DNA of 17,130 nucleotides from CAYLZO01 sp964387775 (GCA_964387775.1 CAYLZO010000104.1:1-17130), one strand, 5' to 3'; positions 1 to 9,496 are shown, counted from the stretch's first letter. A program made the numbers and translations. Notes: generated from the letters alone by a model not told the origin.

Positions 1-452
1 GCGTTCTTACAGGCCCGCTCCACCTCGGCGTCGTCCATCTTGAGCACGGCGGCCATCCCCCCCGGATTCCGCTCGCCGGCCAGCTTCATCAACCGGCCGC
101 GCTCGCGCACCAGGCGCAGACCATCGGCAAAATCCATCGCCTCCGCGGCGGCCAGGGCCGTCAGCTCGCCCAGGCTGTGCCCGGCGACCAGGGCCGGAGC
201 CGGGGCTTTGTCCTCGGCTTCCAGGGCCTTCAACGTGGCCAGGCTCGTGACAAAGAGGGCCGGCTGGGTGTTGATCGTGTCGTCCAGCTCCTCTTTTGGC
301 CCTTCGAAGCACAGTTGCGAGAGATCGATCCCCAGGATCTCGCTAGCCTGGTCGTAAAGCCGTCGGGCGGCGGGGTACGCCTCGGCCAAATCCCGGCCCA
401 TCCCCACCTCTTGCGAGCCCTGCCCCGGAAAAAGCCACGCGTTCTTGCCCAT
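1..452 (-). CDS. fabD: Malonyl-CoA:ACP transacylase, N-terminal part (cut by window edge)
   Basis: FabD moves the malonyl group from CoA to acyl carrier protein, which supplies the extender unit for type II fatty acid synthesis in the cytosol. The first 150 residues are present and the gene runs off the left edge. Seen directly: the N-terminal oxyanion motif FPGQGSQ (residues 8-14) and the nucleophile motif GHSLGE, whose Ser is the acyl carrier. The catalytic His lies in the missing part. The ATG at 452 is 8 nt downstream of the acyl-CoA dehydrogenase stop codon and has a weak GAGAG just before it, so translation is probably coupled to that gene. In related gene orders fabD is followed by fabG and acpP, which would lie beyond the edge. 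The family call is very secure. Confidence 0.95.
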   Translation of the reverse strand, partial: MGKNAWLFPGQGSQEVGMGRDLAEAYPAARRLYDQASEILGIDLSQLCFEGPKEELDDTINTQPALFVTSLATLKALEAEDKAPAPALVAGHSLGELTALAAAEAMDFADGLRLVRERGRLMKLAGERNPGGMAAVLKMDDAEVERACKN

Positions 453-460
453 CTCTCAAT

Positions 461-1603
461 CTAGCCTTTCCCCAACTGCCGGGCGATGACCATCCGCTGG
501 ATCTGGTTCGTCCCCTCGTAAATCTGCAAGATCTTGGCGTCGCGCATCAGTTTCTCCACCGGATAGTCCTTCATGTAGCCGTAGCCGCCGAACACCTGCA
601 CGGCGTCGGTGGTCACCGCCATGGCCGTGTCCGAGGCAAAGCACTTGGCCATGGCCGCTTCCATCGAGGGCCGCTCACCCTGGTCGACCAGCCAGGCCGC
701 CCGCCAGGTGAGCAGCCGTGCCGCGTCGACCTTGGTGGCCATGTCGGCCAGCAGGAACGAGATGCCCTGGTTGTGAAAGATGGGCGCGCCGAACTGCTGT
801 CGCTCCTTGGCGTAGCGGGTGGCGTGCTCCAGCGCTGCCCGGGCCACGCCGACGCTCAACGCCGCCACGCCCGAGCGGCCAAAGTCCAGGACTTGCAGCG
901 CGATGGGAAAGCCCCGGCCTGCCTTGCCCAGCAGGTTGGCCTGGGGCACGCGCACGTCCTCAAAGGTCAATTCCGCCGTGTCCGAGGCCCGCTGGCCCAT
1001 CTTGTCCTCGACCTTGGTGACGGCGATGCCGGGCGTGTCGGCCGGCACGACGATGGCCGATACACCGCGCGCCCCTCGGTCGGGATTGGTCAGGGCAAAG
1101 ACGGTCAGGACGTCGGCTTGTCCGCCGCTGGTGACAAAGCACTTGGTGCCGTTGATGACGAAATCATCCCCGTCGGCCAGGGCCGTGGTCTGGACCGCGC
1201 TGGCGTCCGACCCGGCCTCGCGCTCGGTCAGGCAGAACGCGGCCAGCTTGGCCCCTTCGGCCACGGGACGCAGGAACTTTTCCCGCTGCTCCTCCGTCCC
1301 AAAGAGCATGAGCGGGGTCAGCGCCAGGCCGTTGACCAGGATGGTGATGCTGATGCCGGCGCAGGCCGCGCCCAGCTCCTCGGCGATGACGGCGCTTTGC
1401 AGCGCGCCGTAGCCCATCCCCCCGTACTCCTGGGGGATGGTCACGTTGAGCAACCCCGCCGCTTTGGCCTTGCCGATGATGCCCGGCGGCACCTCGGCCT
1501 TGCGGTCGTACTCGGCGGCGATGGGCTGGATCTCTTTCTGGGCAAAGTTACGCGCCCGGGTCTGGATCTCCAGCAGTTCGTCTGGAAGTGAAAAACCGAT
1601 CAC
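461..1603 (-). CDS. Acyl-CoA dehydrogenase
   Basis: This FAD flavoenzyme oxidises an acyl-CoA to the 2,3-enoyl-CoA and passes electrons to electron-transfer flavoprotein. From the GTG at 1603 the protein has 380 residues, the usual family length. Visible motifs are FCLTEREAGSDAS (FAD/substrate region, about residues 126-138), the C-terminal QVFGGYGYMKDYPVEKLMRD segment, and IYEGTNQIQ, whose Glu (residue 363) is at the catalytic base position of short- and medium-chain enzymes. I chose the GTG because GGAGG stands 5 nt before it. An in-frame ATG at 1636 would add 11 residues encoded partly by a repeat and has no ribosome site. The gene stands between rpmF and fabD, where plsX and fabH often occur in other bacteria. 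Chain-length specificity cannot be read from the sequence; a short-chain or butyryl-CoA role is only a guess. Confidence 0.93.
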   Translation of the reverse strand: MIGFSLPDELLEIQTRARNFAQKEIQPIAAEYDRKAEVPPGIIGKAKAAGLLNVTIPQEYGGMGYGALQSAVIAEELGAACAGISITILVNGLALTPLMLFGTEEQREKFLRPVAEGAKLAAFCLTEREAGSDASAVQTTALADGDDFVINGTKCFVTSGGQADVLTVFALTNPDRGARGVSAIVVPADTPGIAVTKVEDKMGQRASDTAELTFEDVRVPQANLLGKAGRGFPIALQVLDFGRSGVAALSVGVARAALEHATRYAKERQQFGAPIFHNQGISFLLADMATKVDAARLLTWRAAWLVDQGERPSMEAAMAKCFASDTAMAVTTDAVQVFGGYGYMKDYPVEKLMRDAKILQIYEGTNQIQRMVIARQLGKG

Positions 1604-1623
1604 GGCGCCCTCCTCTGGAATCG

Positions 1624-1717
1624 AGGTGCCAGGCACTTGTCCACTCTTCCGATTGTCAAATCAAATGAGGGCTGTGCCGGTCCCTCTGGGTGTTTCGTGC
1701 ACAAGTGCCTGGCACCT
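1624..1717. repeat. 94-bp element with 17-bp perfect terminal inverted repeats
   Basis: AGGTGCCAGGCACTTGT at 1624-1640 is repeated as its exact reverse complement at 1701-1717. Each end contains an 11-bp palindrome around one central base (GTGCC-N-GGCAC). The 60 bp between the ends has no reading frame of note. The element sits between the rpmF terminator and the acyl-CoA dehydrogenase start, so it is probably transcribed in the leader of that gene. The form fits a small non-autonomous mobile or REP-like element. I recall similar GTGCCTGGCAC repeats from many genomes but cannot check copy number here. Confidence 0.6.
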
Positions 1718-1730
1718 GGTCTTGTTAGCA

Positions 1731-1762
1731 AATAAGGCCGTGTGTTGAGACCCAACACGGCC
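1731..1762 (-). terminator. Intrinsic terminator after rpmF
   Basis: On the minus strand GGCC-GTGTTG pairs with CAACAC-(2-nt bulge)-GGCC around a 5-nt loop, and the stem is followed by TTATT. It begins about 30 nt after the rpmF stop codon. It should end the yceD-rpmF transcript and separate it from the acyl-CoA dehydrogenase and fabD. Confidence 0.7.
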
Positions 1763-1793
1763 TATTTCATCTTGCTGATGCCCCCTGTCCACG

Positions 1794-1979
1794 CTATTCG
1801 GACTTGGTCTCGACAACCTCGACGCCCTTGTAGTTGCCACAGAAGGGGCAAACGTGATGGGGCAGCCGCAATTCGTGGCAATTGGGGCAGGGCACCAGGT
1901 TTCGCGCCTTGAGCGCGTGGTGGCTGCGCCGCTTGCCTTTGCGGCTCTTGCCCAGTTTTCGTTTTGGTAGTGCTCCCAT
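1794..1979 (-). CDS. rpmF: 50S ribosomal protein L32, zinc-ribbon form
   Basis: L32 is a small protein of the large ribosomal subunit. The 61-residue sequence shows the family's basic N-terminal part (MGALPKRKLGKSRKGKRRSH) and two Cys pairs, CPNC and CPFC, spaced as a zinc ribbon, so this is the zinc-binding (C+) form. AAGGAG stands 9 nt before the ATG. It follows yceD by 18 nt, the usual yceD-rpmF pair, and is followed by a hairpin terminator. Confidence 0.97.
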   Translation of the reverse strand: MGALPKRKLGKSRKGKRRSHHALKARNLVPCPNCHELRLPHHVCPFCGNYKGVEVVETKSE

Positions 1980-1997
1980 TGGATCAATCTCCTTATT

Positions 1998-2567
1998 CTA
2001 CGAGTCTATTTCTTCCGTCAGCAGCCCTTCGAGTGCAGCCCAGCGAGGATCGATGGTGACCTCCTCGCACGTGCACTCGTCCAGGTTCAAATTACCCCCG
2101 CAGTGAGCGCAGATTCCGGCACAGTCCGGCTGGCAGACTGCTTCGGCCGGACCTGACAGCCACAGGCCCTGGCGAATCACCTCGCTCAGATCGAGGATGT
2201 GGTGCTCGTCGATGCGCAGCGCTTCGTCGCGATCCTCCTCCGGGATCTCATCCACCGGCGACTCTTCGATGCGCACCGCCGGGTAGAACTCTTCCTCCAG
2301 CTCGATCCCGACCTCGGTGATGCACGGCACGAGACAGCGGCGGCACTCGGCTCGGAGCGCTGTGTGGAGCTGGCCCGTCGCCAGAATACCCTGGCTGGTC
2401 CGCATCAACGTTATCGAGCCGGTCAGCGGCTGGACTGGCTCCAACTCGGGGTCCAGGTTGTGAGTGTCCGCTTCGAGCTCGTATTTTCGTTGTGCGCCGG
2501 TTGTCCCTTTTAAGAGTTGGGCCACGTTGTAGCGCAAAGCGCCCTGATTCTTTGTCTTCCCACTCAT
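1998..2567 (-). CDS. yceD: YceD/DUF177 family protein
   Basis: YceD (YlbN in Bacillus) is the usual partner of rpmF. In bacteria and plastids the family is linked to 23S rRNA accumulation or processing, though the exact action is not settled. The 189-residue protein has the family's landmarks: CRRCL near the middle, an acidic stretch around residues 95-125, the Cys-rich part CQPDCAGICAHCGGNLN followed by CTC, and the C-terminal IDPRWAALEGL, like the common DPR-x-AAL ending. The ATG at 2567 has no Shine-Dalgarno sequence; instead a consensus promoter ends 10 nt upstream, so the mRNA is probably leaderless or nearly so. Family assignment is secure, molecular function is not. Confidence 0.93.
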   Translation of the reverse strand: MSGKTKNQGALRYNVAQLLKGTTGAQRKYELEADTHNLDPELEPVQPLTGSITLMRTSQGILATGQLHTALRAECRRCLVPCITEVGIELEEEFYPAVRIEESPVDEIPEEDRDEALRIDEHHILDLSEVIRQGLWLSGPAEAVCQPDCAGICAHCGGNLNLDECTCEEVTIDPRWAALEGLLTEEIDS

Positions 2568-2577
2568 GAGCGGCCCA

Positions 2578-2606
2578 ATTATAGGTCAGACCCGGCTCAG
2601 TGTCAA
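2578..2606 (-). promoter_or_regulatory. Perfect sigma70-type promoter of yceD-rpmF
   Basis: Read on the minus strand, TTGACA (2606-2601) and TATAAT (2583-2578) are separated by exactly 17 nt; both hexamers match the housekeeping consensus in every base. Transcription would start near 2571, about 4 nt before the yceD ATG (2567). This gives the last two genes of the cluster their own strong transcription. Confidence 0.85.
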
Positions 2607-2626
2607 AATGGGGACGCGGGCGGGCA

Positions 2627-2657
2627 GACGTGGTGTCTCCGGCGTGAGGCCCACGTC
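2627..2657 (-). other. Hairpin between the coiled-coil gene and yceD
   Basis: GACGTGG (2627-2633) is complementary to CCACGTC (2651-2657), giving a 7-bp stem with a 17-nt loop. It lies downstream of the coiled-coil gene's stop codon and upstream of the yceD promoter. There is no T-tract directly after it, so a terminator role is possible but weakly supported. Confidence 0.25.
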
Positions 2658-2693
2658 CCGTTCTAACTGGGCAGCGCTACACCCAAACCGTGT

Positions 2694-3188
2694 TCAGCCT
2701 TCGGTTACCGCTTCGGCTTCAGGAGCCCCGGAGAGCTTGGCCAGGCCGTTGCGCACGGTGGTCAGCAGGATGGCGATCTGACCATCCAGGGTGCCGAGCT
2801 GGTCGTCAAGAACGACCAGCACCTCTCGTGCATACTCGTCGGCCTCGATCTTGAGCAATTCGGCCTCCCGCTGGGCACGCTCGATGATCGTGTCCGCTCG
2901 TTGGTTGGCGGCAGCGATGATTTCGTGCTCTTCCACCAGGTTGGCTGCCTCCTCCTGGGCCAGTTGGATGATCCGGTCCGCTTCCTCTTCGGCCTGGGCC
3001 ACGATCCGGTCGTGCTCCCGCTGGGTCCGCTCCGCCTCCTTGATCTCTTTGGGAATGGCCGTCCGCATCTGGTCGATGACGTCCAAAAAGTCGTCCTCGT
3101 TGATGACCAGGTAGGCGCTGAGCGGCATGCGCCAGCTTTCGTTTAGCAGTCGTTCCAATCGCTCGATGAGAAAATAGATATCGCTAAT
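2694..3188 (-). CDS. Coiled-coil protein of the coaD-yceD interval, probable AUU start
   Basis: I do not know a proven function. The product is 164 residues: a conserved-looking head (ISDIYFLIERLERLLNE), then FLDVIDQMR-AIPKEIKEAER, then a long charged helix with heptad-like Glu/Ala/Ile spacing (about residues 45-115), and an amphipathic C-terminal helix. Similar proteins next to coaD or rpmF in Firmicutes and Chloroflexota are often labelled ATPase or ATP synthase B-like, but no nucleotide-binding motif is visible here. Start choice: AAGGAGG lies 8 nt before an ATT codon (3188-3186), and the reading frame from that codon keeps the head of the protein. The next usual start, TTG at 3158, has no ribosome site and would remove ten residues of the head. 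No transmembrane segment is seen, so it is probably cytosolic. Confidence 0.8.
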   Translation of the reverse strand: MSDIYFLIERLERLLNESWRMPLSAYLVINEDDFLDVIDQMRTAIPKEIKEAERTQREHDRIVAQAEEEADRIIQLAQEEAANLVEEHEIIAAANQRADTIIERAQREAELLKIEADEYAREVLVVLDDQLGTLDGQIAILLTTVRNGLAKLSGAPEAEAVTEG

Positions 3189-3219
3189 GGGAATCCCCTC
3201 CTTTCTTCGGTCGGTTTGG

Positions 3220-3242
3220 GCCCCTGGCTACGGCCCAGGGGC
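3220..3242. other. 8-bp perfect hairpin between coaD and the coiled-coil gene
   Basis: GCCCCTGG (3220-3227) pairs with CCAGGGGC (3235-3242) around a 7-nt loop. It lies in the 77-nt gap after coaD and about 30 nt before the ribosome site of the next gene. No T-run follows on the minus strand, so it is more likely an mRNA stability or processing hairpin than a terminator. Confidence 0.4.
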
Positions 3243-3265
3243 GACTCTTCAGGCCCTCCACCGCC

Positions 3266-3793
3266 TTAATCTCGCAGCGAAACGAGTTTTACGCGGCTCT
3301 CTCCCTCGTTGCCGGGTTCGGAAAACTTGGCCTGCATGGCCGTGGCCACGTGGTCAGGCACCATGCCCCGAACCTCGCCGCCGAGCATGGCCACCTCTTT
3401 GACGGTGCTGGCGCTGAGAAAGGCATAGTCCTGGTCCGTCATCAGGCACACGACCTCGATCTCGGGCGCCAGTTGTTTATTCGTCAGCGCCATCTGAAAT
3501 TCCAGCTCAAAGTCAGAGATGACGCGCAGCCCCCGGACGATGACCCGGGCGCCGACCTGCCGGGCAAAGTCCACCGTGAGCTGGTTGTAGGTCTTGACGC
3601 TAATGTTCGGCACGTGGGCCAGTGCCCGTTCGATCATGGCTTTGCGCTCGGCCGTGGTAAAGAGCAGGTTCTTCATCGGCCGGTCGTAGACGGCCATGGT
3701 CAAGTGGTCAAAGAGCCGCGCCGCTCGCGTGGCAATGTCGATGTGGCCGTTGTGCACCGGGTCAAAGGTGCCCGGATAGATGGCAGTGGTCAT
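3266..3793 (-). CDS. coaD: Phosphopantetheine adenylyltransferase
   Basis: CoaD joins 4'-phosphopantetheine and ATP to dephospho-CoA, the fourth step of CoA synthesis from pantothenate. The 175-residue protein is only slightly longer than usual (about 160). It has the nucleotidyltransferase motif TFDPVHNGH (residues 9-17), the RGLRVISDFELEFQMA segment, and YAFLSASTVKEVA with the LGG that follows. The ATG at 3793 is preceded by GGAG at 7 nt. The gene is 21 nt downstream of recG, an order shared with many Firmicutes. It fits the lipid content of the cluster because both FabD and the acyl-CoA dehydrogenase use CoA esters. Confidence 0.97.
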   Translation of the reverse strand: MTTAIYPGTFDPVHNGHIDIATRAARLFDHLTMAVYDRPMKNLLFTTAERKAMIERALAHVPNISVKTYNQLTVDFARQVGARVIVRGLRVISDFELEFQMALTNKQLAPEIEVVCLMTDQDYAFLSASTVKEVAMLGGEVRGMVPDHVATAMQAKFSEPGNEGESRVKLVSLRD

Positions 3794-3814
3794 CCTCGTT
3801 CTCCATGTTCGTCG

Positions 3815-6367
<2,553 letters not shown>

Positions 6368-6379
6368 TCTGCCTCCAAT

Positions 6380-7213
6380 TTACGATTTTGTCACGCAGGC
6401 CAGGCCCACGGCGCCCGGCCCGGCGTGGCTGGCAATGGTGACGCCGGCCTGGGTGATCAACGGCTTCCACTCCGGCGTGAATTCTTGAACGCGGTCGGCC
6501 ACCTCTGCCGCCCGCTCCGGTGCATTGGCGTGCAGGACGATGGCCCGCTCCAGCGGCCCCAGGGCTTCGACGTGCTCCACGAGTCGCTCCATGGCCCGCG
6601 CCCGGCTGCGGACCCGCTCCAGCAGGTGCACCTCCGCCCCATAGACCTCGATCAAGGGCTTGATGCGCAGCACGGTGCCGACCATGGCCTGCACCCAACT
6701 CACCCGCCCGCCCCGGTAGATGAACTCCAGCGTGTCGAGGGCGGCCAGGACCCGGGACCGGCTTCTCATCCCCTCGACGAGGCGCACGATCTCTTTCACG
6801 GTCTCGCCCCGTTGGGCGGCTTCTGCCGCGGCGATGGCCAGCCAGCCGTAGCCCATCGACACCTGCTCCGAGTCCACGAGCACGATGCGCGCTTCCGGCA
6901 CGTCCTGGGCCGCGACCGCCGCCACGTCGTGCAGGCCGCTCAGCCGGGCGGCCAGGTGGATCGAGACGATCTCGTCCGTCTCCTGGGCGACCCGCTCATA
7001 GACCTCCCGGTAGTGGGCCGGCGGCGGCGTCGCCGTCGTCGGAATGGTGTGCGTCTCCTCCAGCTTCCGGTAGAATTGGTCCCGCGTCAGATTGACCCCG
7101 TCCAGGTAGGTTTCTGTGTCAAAGACGACGTAGCTGGGCACGATGGCGATATTCAGTTCCCGTGCCATTTCGGCCGGGATGTCGGCCGTACTCTCGGTGA
7201 CGATTTTGACCAT
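6380..7213 (-). CDS. DegV family fatty-acid-binding protein, copy 1
   Basis: DegV (FakB) proteins hold a fatty acid while FakA phosphorylates its carboxyl group; the acyl phosphate then enters phospholipid synthesis. From the ATG at 7213 the product has 277 residues. Motifs: TESTADIP near the N-terminus, ARLSGLHDVA, VDSEQVSMGYGW, and YRGGRVSW (the conserved GGR). The usual TTSQP segment is TTATP here, so a Ser that often contacts the lipid carboxylate is replaced by Ala. An in-frame ATG at 7279 would add 22 residues, but that codon lies inside the attC site of the inserted cassette, and MVKIVTES is the typical DegV start. No strong ribosome site precedes 7213. The original upstream neighbour, copy 2, is now 3.2 kb away because of the insertion. 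Confidence 0.9.
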   Translation of the reverse strand: MVKIVTESTADIPAEMARELNIAIVPSYVVFDTETYLDGVNLTRDQFYRKLEETHTIPTTATPPPAHYREVYERVAQETDEIVSIHLAARLSGLHDVAAVAAQDVPEARIVLVDSEQVSMGYGWLAIAAAEAAQRGETVKEIVRLVEGMRSRSRVLAALDTLEFIYRGGRVSWVQAMVGTVLRIKPLIEVYGAEVHLLERVRSRARAMERLVEHVEALGPLERAIVLHANAPERAAEVADRVQEFTPEWKPLITQAGVTIASHAGPGAVGLACVTKS

Positions 7214-7263
7214 AACTCGGTCCGATTCTTCTGCTGTTGTAGCCCCTTTGCCTCTGACGGTCT

Positions 7264-7392
7264 GCCCAACGGTAAGCATAACCCGCGCGGCGCCGACGGC
7301 GCACCCGCTGACGTCAGCAACCCCGCCCCAATGCGCGGGCCACCGCCGCTCCGTGCGGTGCCAGCCGCGTCGGGTTGACGCCCTTGTTGGGC
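7264..7392 (-). repeat. attC-like recombination site A, end of cassette 2
   Basis: On the minus strand the 129-bp site opens with GCCCAAC (R'', 7392-7386) and closes with CGTTGGGC (R' is 7270-7264). Inside, AACCCGACGCGGC (7376-7364) is complementary to GCCGCGCGGGTT (7291-7280) except for one extra A. Both inner arms stand 9 nt from the outer arms. R'' fits RYYYAAC and R' fits GTTRRRY, and the single unpaired base in the R''-side arm gives the site the polarity of known attC sites. It starts 19 nt after the methyltransferase stop codon, as attC sites do after a cassette gene. The centre (about 70 bp) is the variable terminal part. Confidence 0.82.
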
Positions 7393-7411
7393 GGCTACGT
7401 CTTTTTCAAGA

Positions 7412-8926
7412 TTATATACCCAACCTCATTTGCTGACGCCATTCTCCGGATGGCCCTGAGGAACCCAAGAAAGCCCTCATCTGATCCTCAGTTCCTAGCT
7501 CTCTGGCAAGGGCAGTCAAATCCAAACGGCGAAGAATACTGGCTGTAATTGGACGCTTCTTATCCCAAAAAATGAAAGCCTCGAAAAACTGACTGGCGAT
7601 CCCTGAATTCAAAAGTCCGGCGAGATACTCGGCTTCTTTTCGATTACCACACGGTATGAAGTAACAGGTATCGTCTAGCACAATTGGTTTACCTTCGTAC
7701 GACCCTATGATCGCAAAGTGTAGCTTCTTGTATAGACCAGATATGGCTACTTTCCACGGGGCAAAGGAATATTCACCCACTCCAAAAATGGAAAATTGTG
7801 GTCGGTTTTCATACACAGAACTTTTTCTACTATTGAGGAAATCCCTGTGTTCCTGCAGATATTCCCACGTCTTCGGCGCTCTATCTCTAATGGGTGTCGT
7901 GCTCTCCCTTACACTTCTCTGCGTAACCAGCATCCATTTCGTCGGTTCTAAAACTTCATTTTTCGCAACGTCGGAACTCTTGAGCATAGGGTATAGGTAG
8001 GTGCTTTCCAACTCGTACAACTCTCTCAACTGGTTTCTATACCTTCTCCCTTCTTTTTCTAATTCCATCACCTTTGAACAATCGTGTTTGATGCCGGATC
8101 GCCAGCGATAATATTCCTCTCCTTGCAAATGCTTCCATCGGTCATACAGTCTGGTCTGGGCAATCAAGCGACCATCACGAAAGCCGAAGGTCGTCTCGGG
8201 TACGTCGTCTGATAAACTAATGTAGACTTTACAGGACTGCCGCCGAGCAGTCTTACAAAGGAGCAGGCCGGCATTTACAGAAACCCCAAAGGTTTCACCA
8301 GCGTCAAATAAGTATATGGATGAACTCTCTAACCGGATGTCGTGCTCCCAGGCATAGTGCAAAACCTTGCGAGCAACGCTAGTTTTGCACAACATCGCCA
8401 AAACCGCATCGCGGCCTTCAAGCCGCTCCAAGAGATATATCAGCATCCACTCTGAAATATCGAAATTGCTCTTGCCCGTTATGGAGTCAAGACCCGATAA
8501 ATTCCATAAATTTGTCTTCTGGGGCAAGTTATCGCTACCCAGTCTTGCCAATTCTGCATTGGTGACCCATGGTGGGTTGCCGATGACAAGGATTGGTTCA
8601 GGCAAACTATCTAACAATTCGTTCCAATCAATATCGAAGAAATCACCTTGAGTTATCTTGATCTGGCGAGAGTCCTTTCGCCAGGTGAGTTTATCTCTGA
8701 GTCGGCTCACGTACTGAGCATTAATATCCACGCCAATTGCCTCTGCTACCGATGAGAAGCGCTCTAAAGCGGACAGTAAAAAATTACCCTTCCCGCACGT
8801 CGGTTCGAGAATTGAGACTGGTCGAATCCCTTTCTCAAAAAGAAGGGCACAGACTCTATCCGCAAACTCGCGGGGCGTCTGGAAATCCCCCATCTCCTTT
8901 ATGCGGTCGCGTCTTACTTTACTCAT
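7412..8926 (-). CDS. N6-adenine DNA methyltransferase, gamma-type, of a type II-like R-M pair
   Basis: The enzyme should methylate adenine in the site cut by the neighbouring nuclease, protecting host DNA. The 504-residue protein has its motifs in the order of M.TaqI-like gamma enzymes: GDFQTP (motif X, residues 13-18), ILEPTCGKGNFL (motif I, S-adenosylmethionine binding, 39-50), GVDIN (motif II, about 65-69), GDFF (94-97), and NPPW (motif IV, catalytic, 117-120). The large C-terminal half (about 200-504) would be the target recognition domain. Its ATG overlaps the nuclease stop codon as ATGA, so the genes are translationally coupled. Codons are AT-richer than in recG or fakA, a sign of transfer. 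The recognition sequence cannot be deduced. Confidence 0.88.
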   Translation of the reverse strand: MSKVRRDRIKEMGDFQTPREFADRVCALLFEKGIRPVSILEPTCGKGNFLLSALERFSSVAEAIGVDINAQYVSRLRDKLTWRKDSRQIKITQGDFFDIDWNELLDSLPEPILVIGNPPWVTNAELARLGSDNLPQKTNLWNLSGLDSITGKSNFDISEWMLIYLLERLEGRDAVLAMLCKTSVARKVLHYAWEHDIRLESSSIYLFDAGETFGVSVNAGLLLCKTARRQSCKVYISLSDDVPETTFGFRDGRLIAQTRLYDRWKHLQGEEYYRWRSGIKHDCSKVMELEKEGRRYRNQLRELYELESTYLYPMLKSSDVAKNEVLEPTKWMLVTQRSVRESTTPIRDRAPKTWEYLQEHRDFLNSRKSSVYENRPQFSIFGVGEYSFAPWKVAISGLYKKLHFAIIGSYEGKPIVLDDTCYFIPCGNRKEAEYLAGLLNSGIASQFFEAFIFWDKKRPITASILRRLDLTALARELGTEDQMRAFLGSSGPSGEWRQQMRLGI

Positions 8927-9453
8927 ATCATCTGCTCGTTAGCTGCAATTTCTTCGACCGGTAATCGCCTCTCCTCGAAGAACGCCAGAATATCGTCTAT
9001 GTTACCGTCATTTTCAATAATCTGACGCAATCCTGTAGTTGTTTGGTGATCAGCGGTTCGAGCTTTGTCCACAAATATTGTATGAAGTATGTTCATGCGT
9101 CCTGTCTGAGTGTCTAGATCATCTTCTTTTTCGTAGACAAAAACCAAGAGCGAGTATCCAAGCCCGTAAATCTTCTGTTTGGCCGACTTGAATGGGCAAG
9201 ATGATTGAGGCTGGGTGATTCGGGTAACTTTCATATCAACACCCAGCTCAGGAAAATCAATACCCCGCGTTGAGCTACCTCGTTCGTACACATATCTAGC
9301 ACCGAGATAGTCCTGAAATTTGTGCTCAAGGTACGTCCCAATTGCCTTTCCATCAGTAGTTGCATAAATCTCCTCGCTAGAGTATTCTGATTCGATTTCA
9401 GCAAATCTACCGGCTTCTGCTCGCAGTATCTCTACACTCAGTTTGGATCGCAC
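8923..9453 (-). CDS. Probable type II restriction endonuclease, PD-(D/E)XK fold
   Basis: This 176-residue protein is judged a nuclease from its partner and its motif, not from a family I can name with certainty. GIDFPELGVDMKVT holds Asp66, Asp73 and Lys75 in the D-x(6)-D-x-K arrangement of PD-(D/E)XK enzymes, and Glu43 in an upstream helix (GTYLEHKFQDYL) could complete the metal site. The following stretch with SSCPFKSAKQKIYGLGYSLL and LLVFVYEK looks like a core helix and strand. The GTG at 9453 has AAGGGG 9 nt upstream and lies 49 nt inside the cassette's 5' end, a normal cassette leader. The gene comes first and the methyltransferase second, overlapping by 4 nt. Subfamily and cut site remain unknown. 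Confidence 0.7.
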   Translation of the reverse strand: MRSKLSVEILRAEAGRFAEIESEYSSEEIYATTDGKAIGTYLEHKFQDYLGARYVYERGSSTRGIDFPELGVDMKVTRITQPQSSCPFKSAKQKIYGLGYSLLVFVYEKEDDLDTQTGRMNILHTIFVDKARTADHQTTTGLRQIIENDGNIDDILAFFEERRLPVEEIAANEQMI

Positions 9454-9496
9454 GATACTTTACCCCTTTTTTGTCCAATTTCAATGATGCGCTGCC

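Noticed and set aside
1604..1636. ATG at 1636 as the acyl-CoA dehydrogenase start
   Set aside because: It falls in the inverted-repeat element and has no ribosome site, while GTG at 1603 has GGAGG and gives the normal protein length.
1654..1659. TTGACA on the minus strand as a promoter of the acyl-CoA dehydrogenase
   Set aside because: No acceptable -10 hexamer occurs 16-18 nt downstream, so the match is probably chance.
3220..3242. Hairpin after coaD as an intrinsic terminator
   Set aside because: It is not followed by a T-run, and the next gene is close with its own ribosome site.
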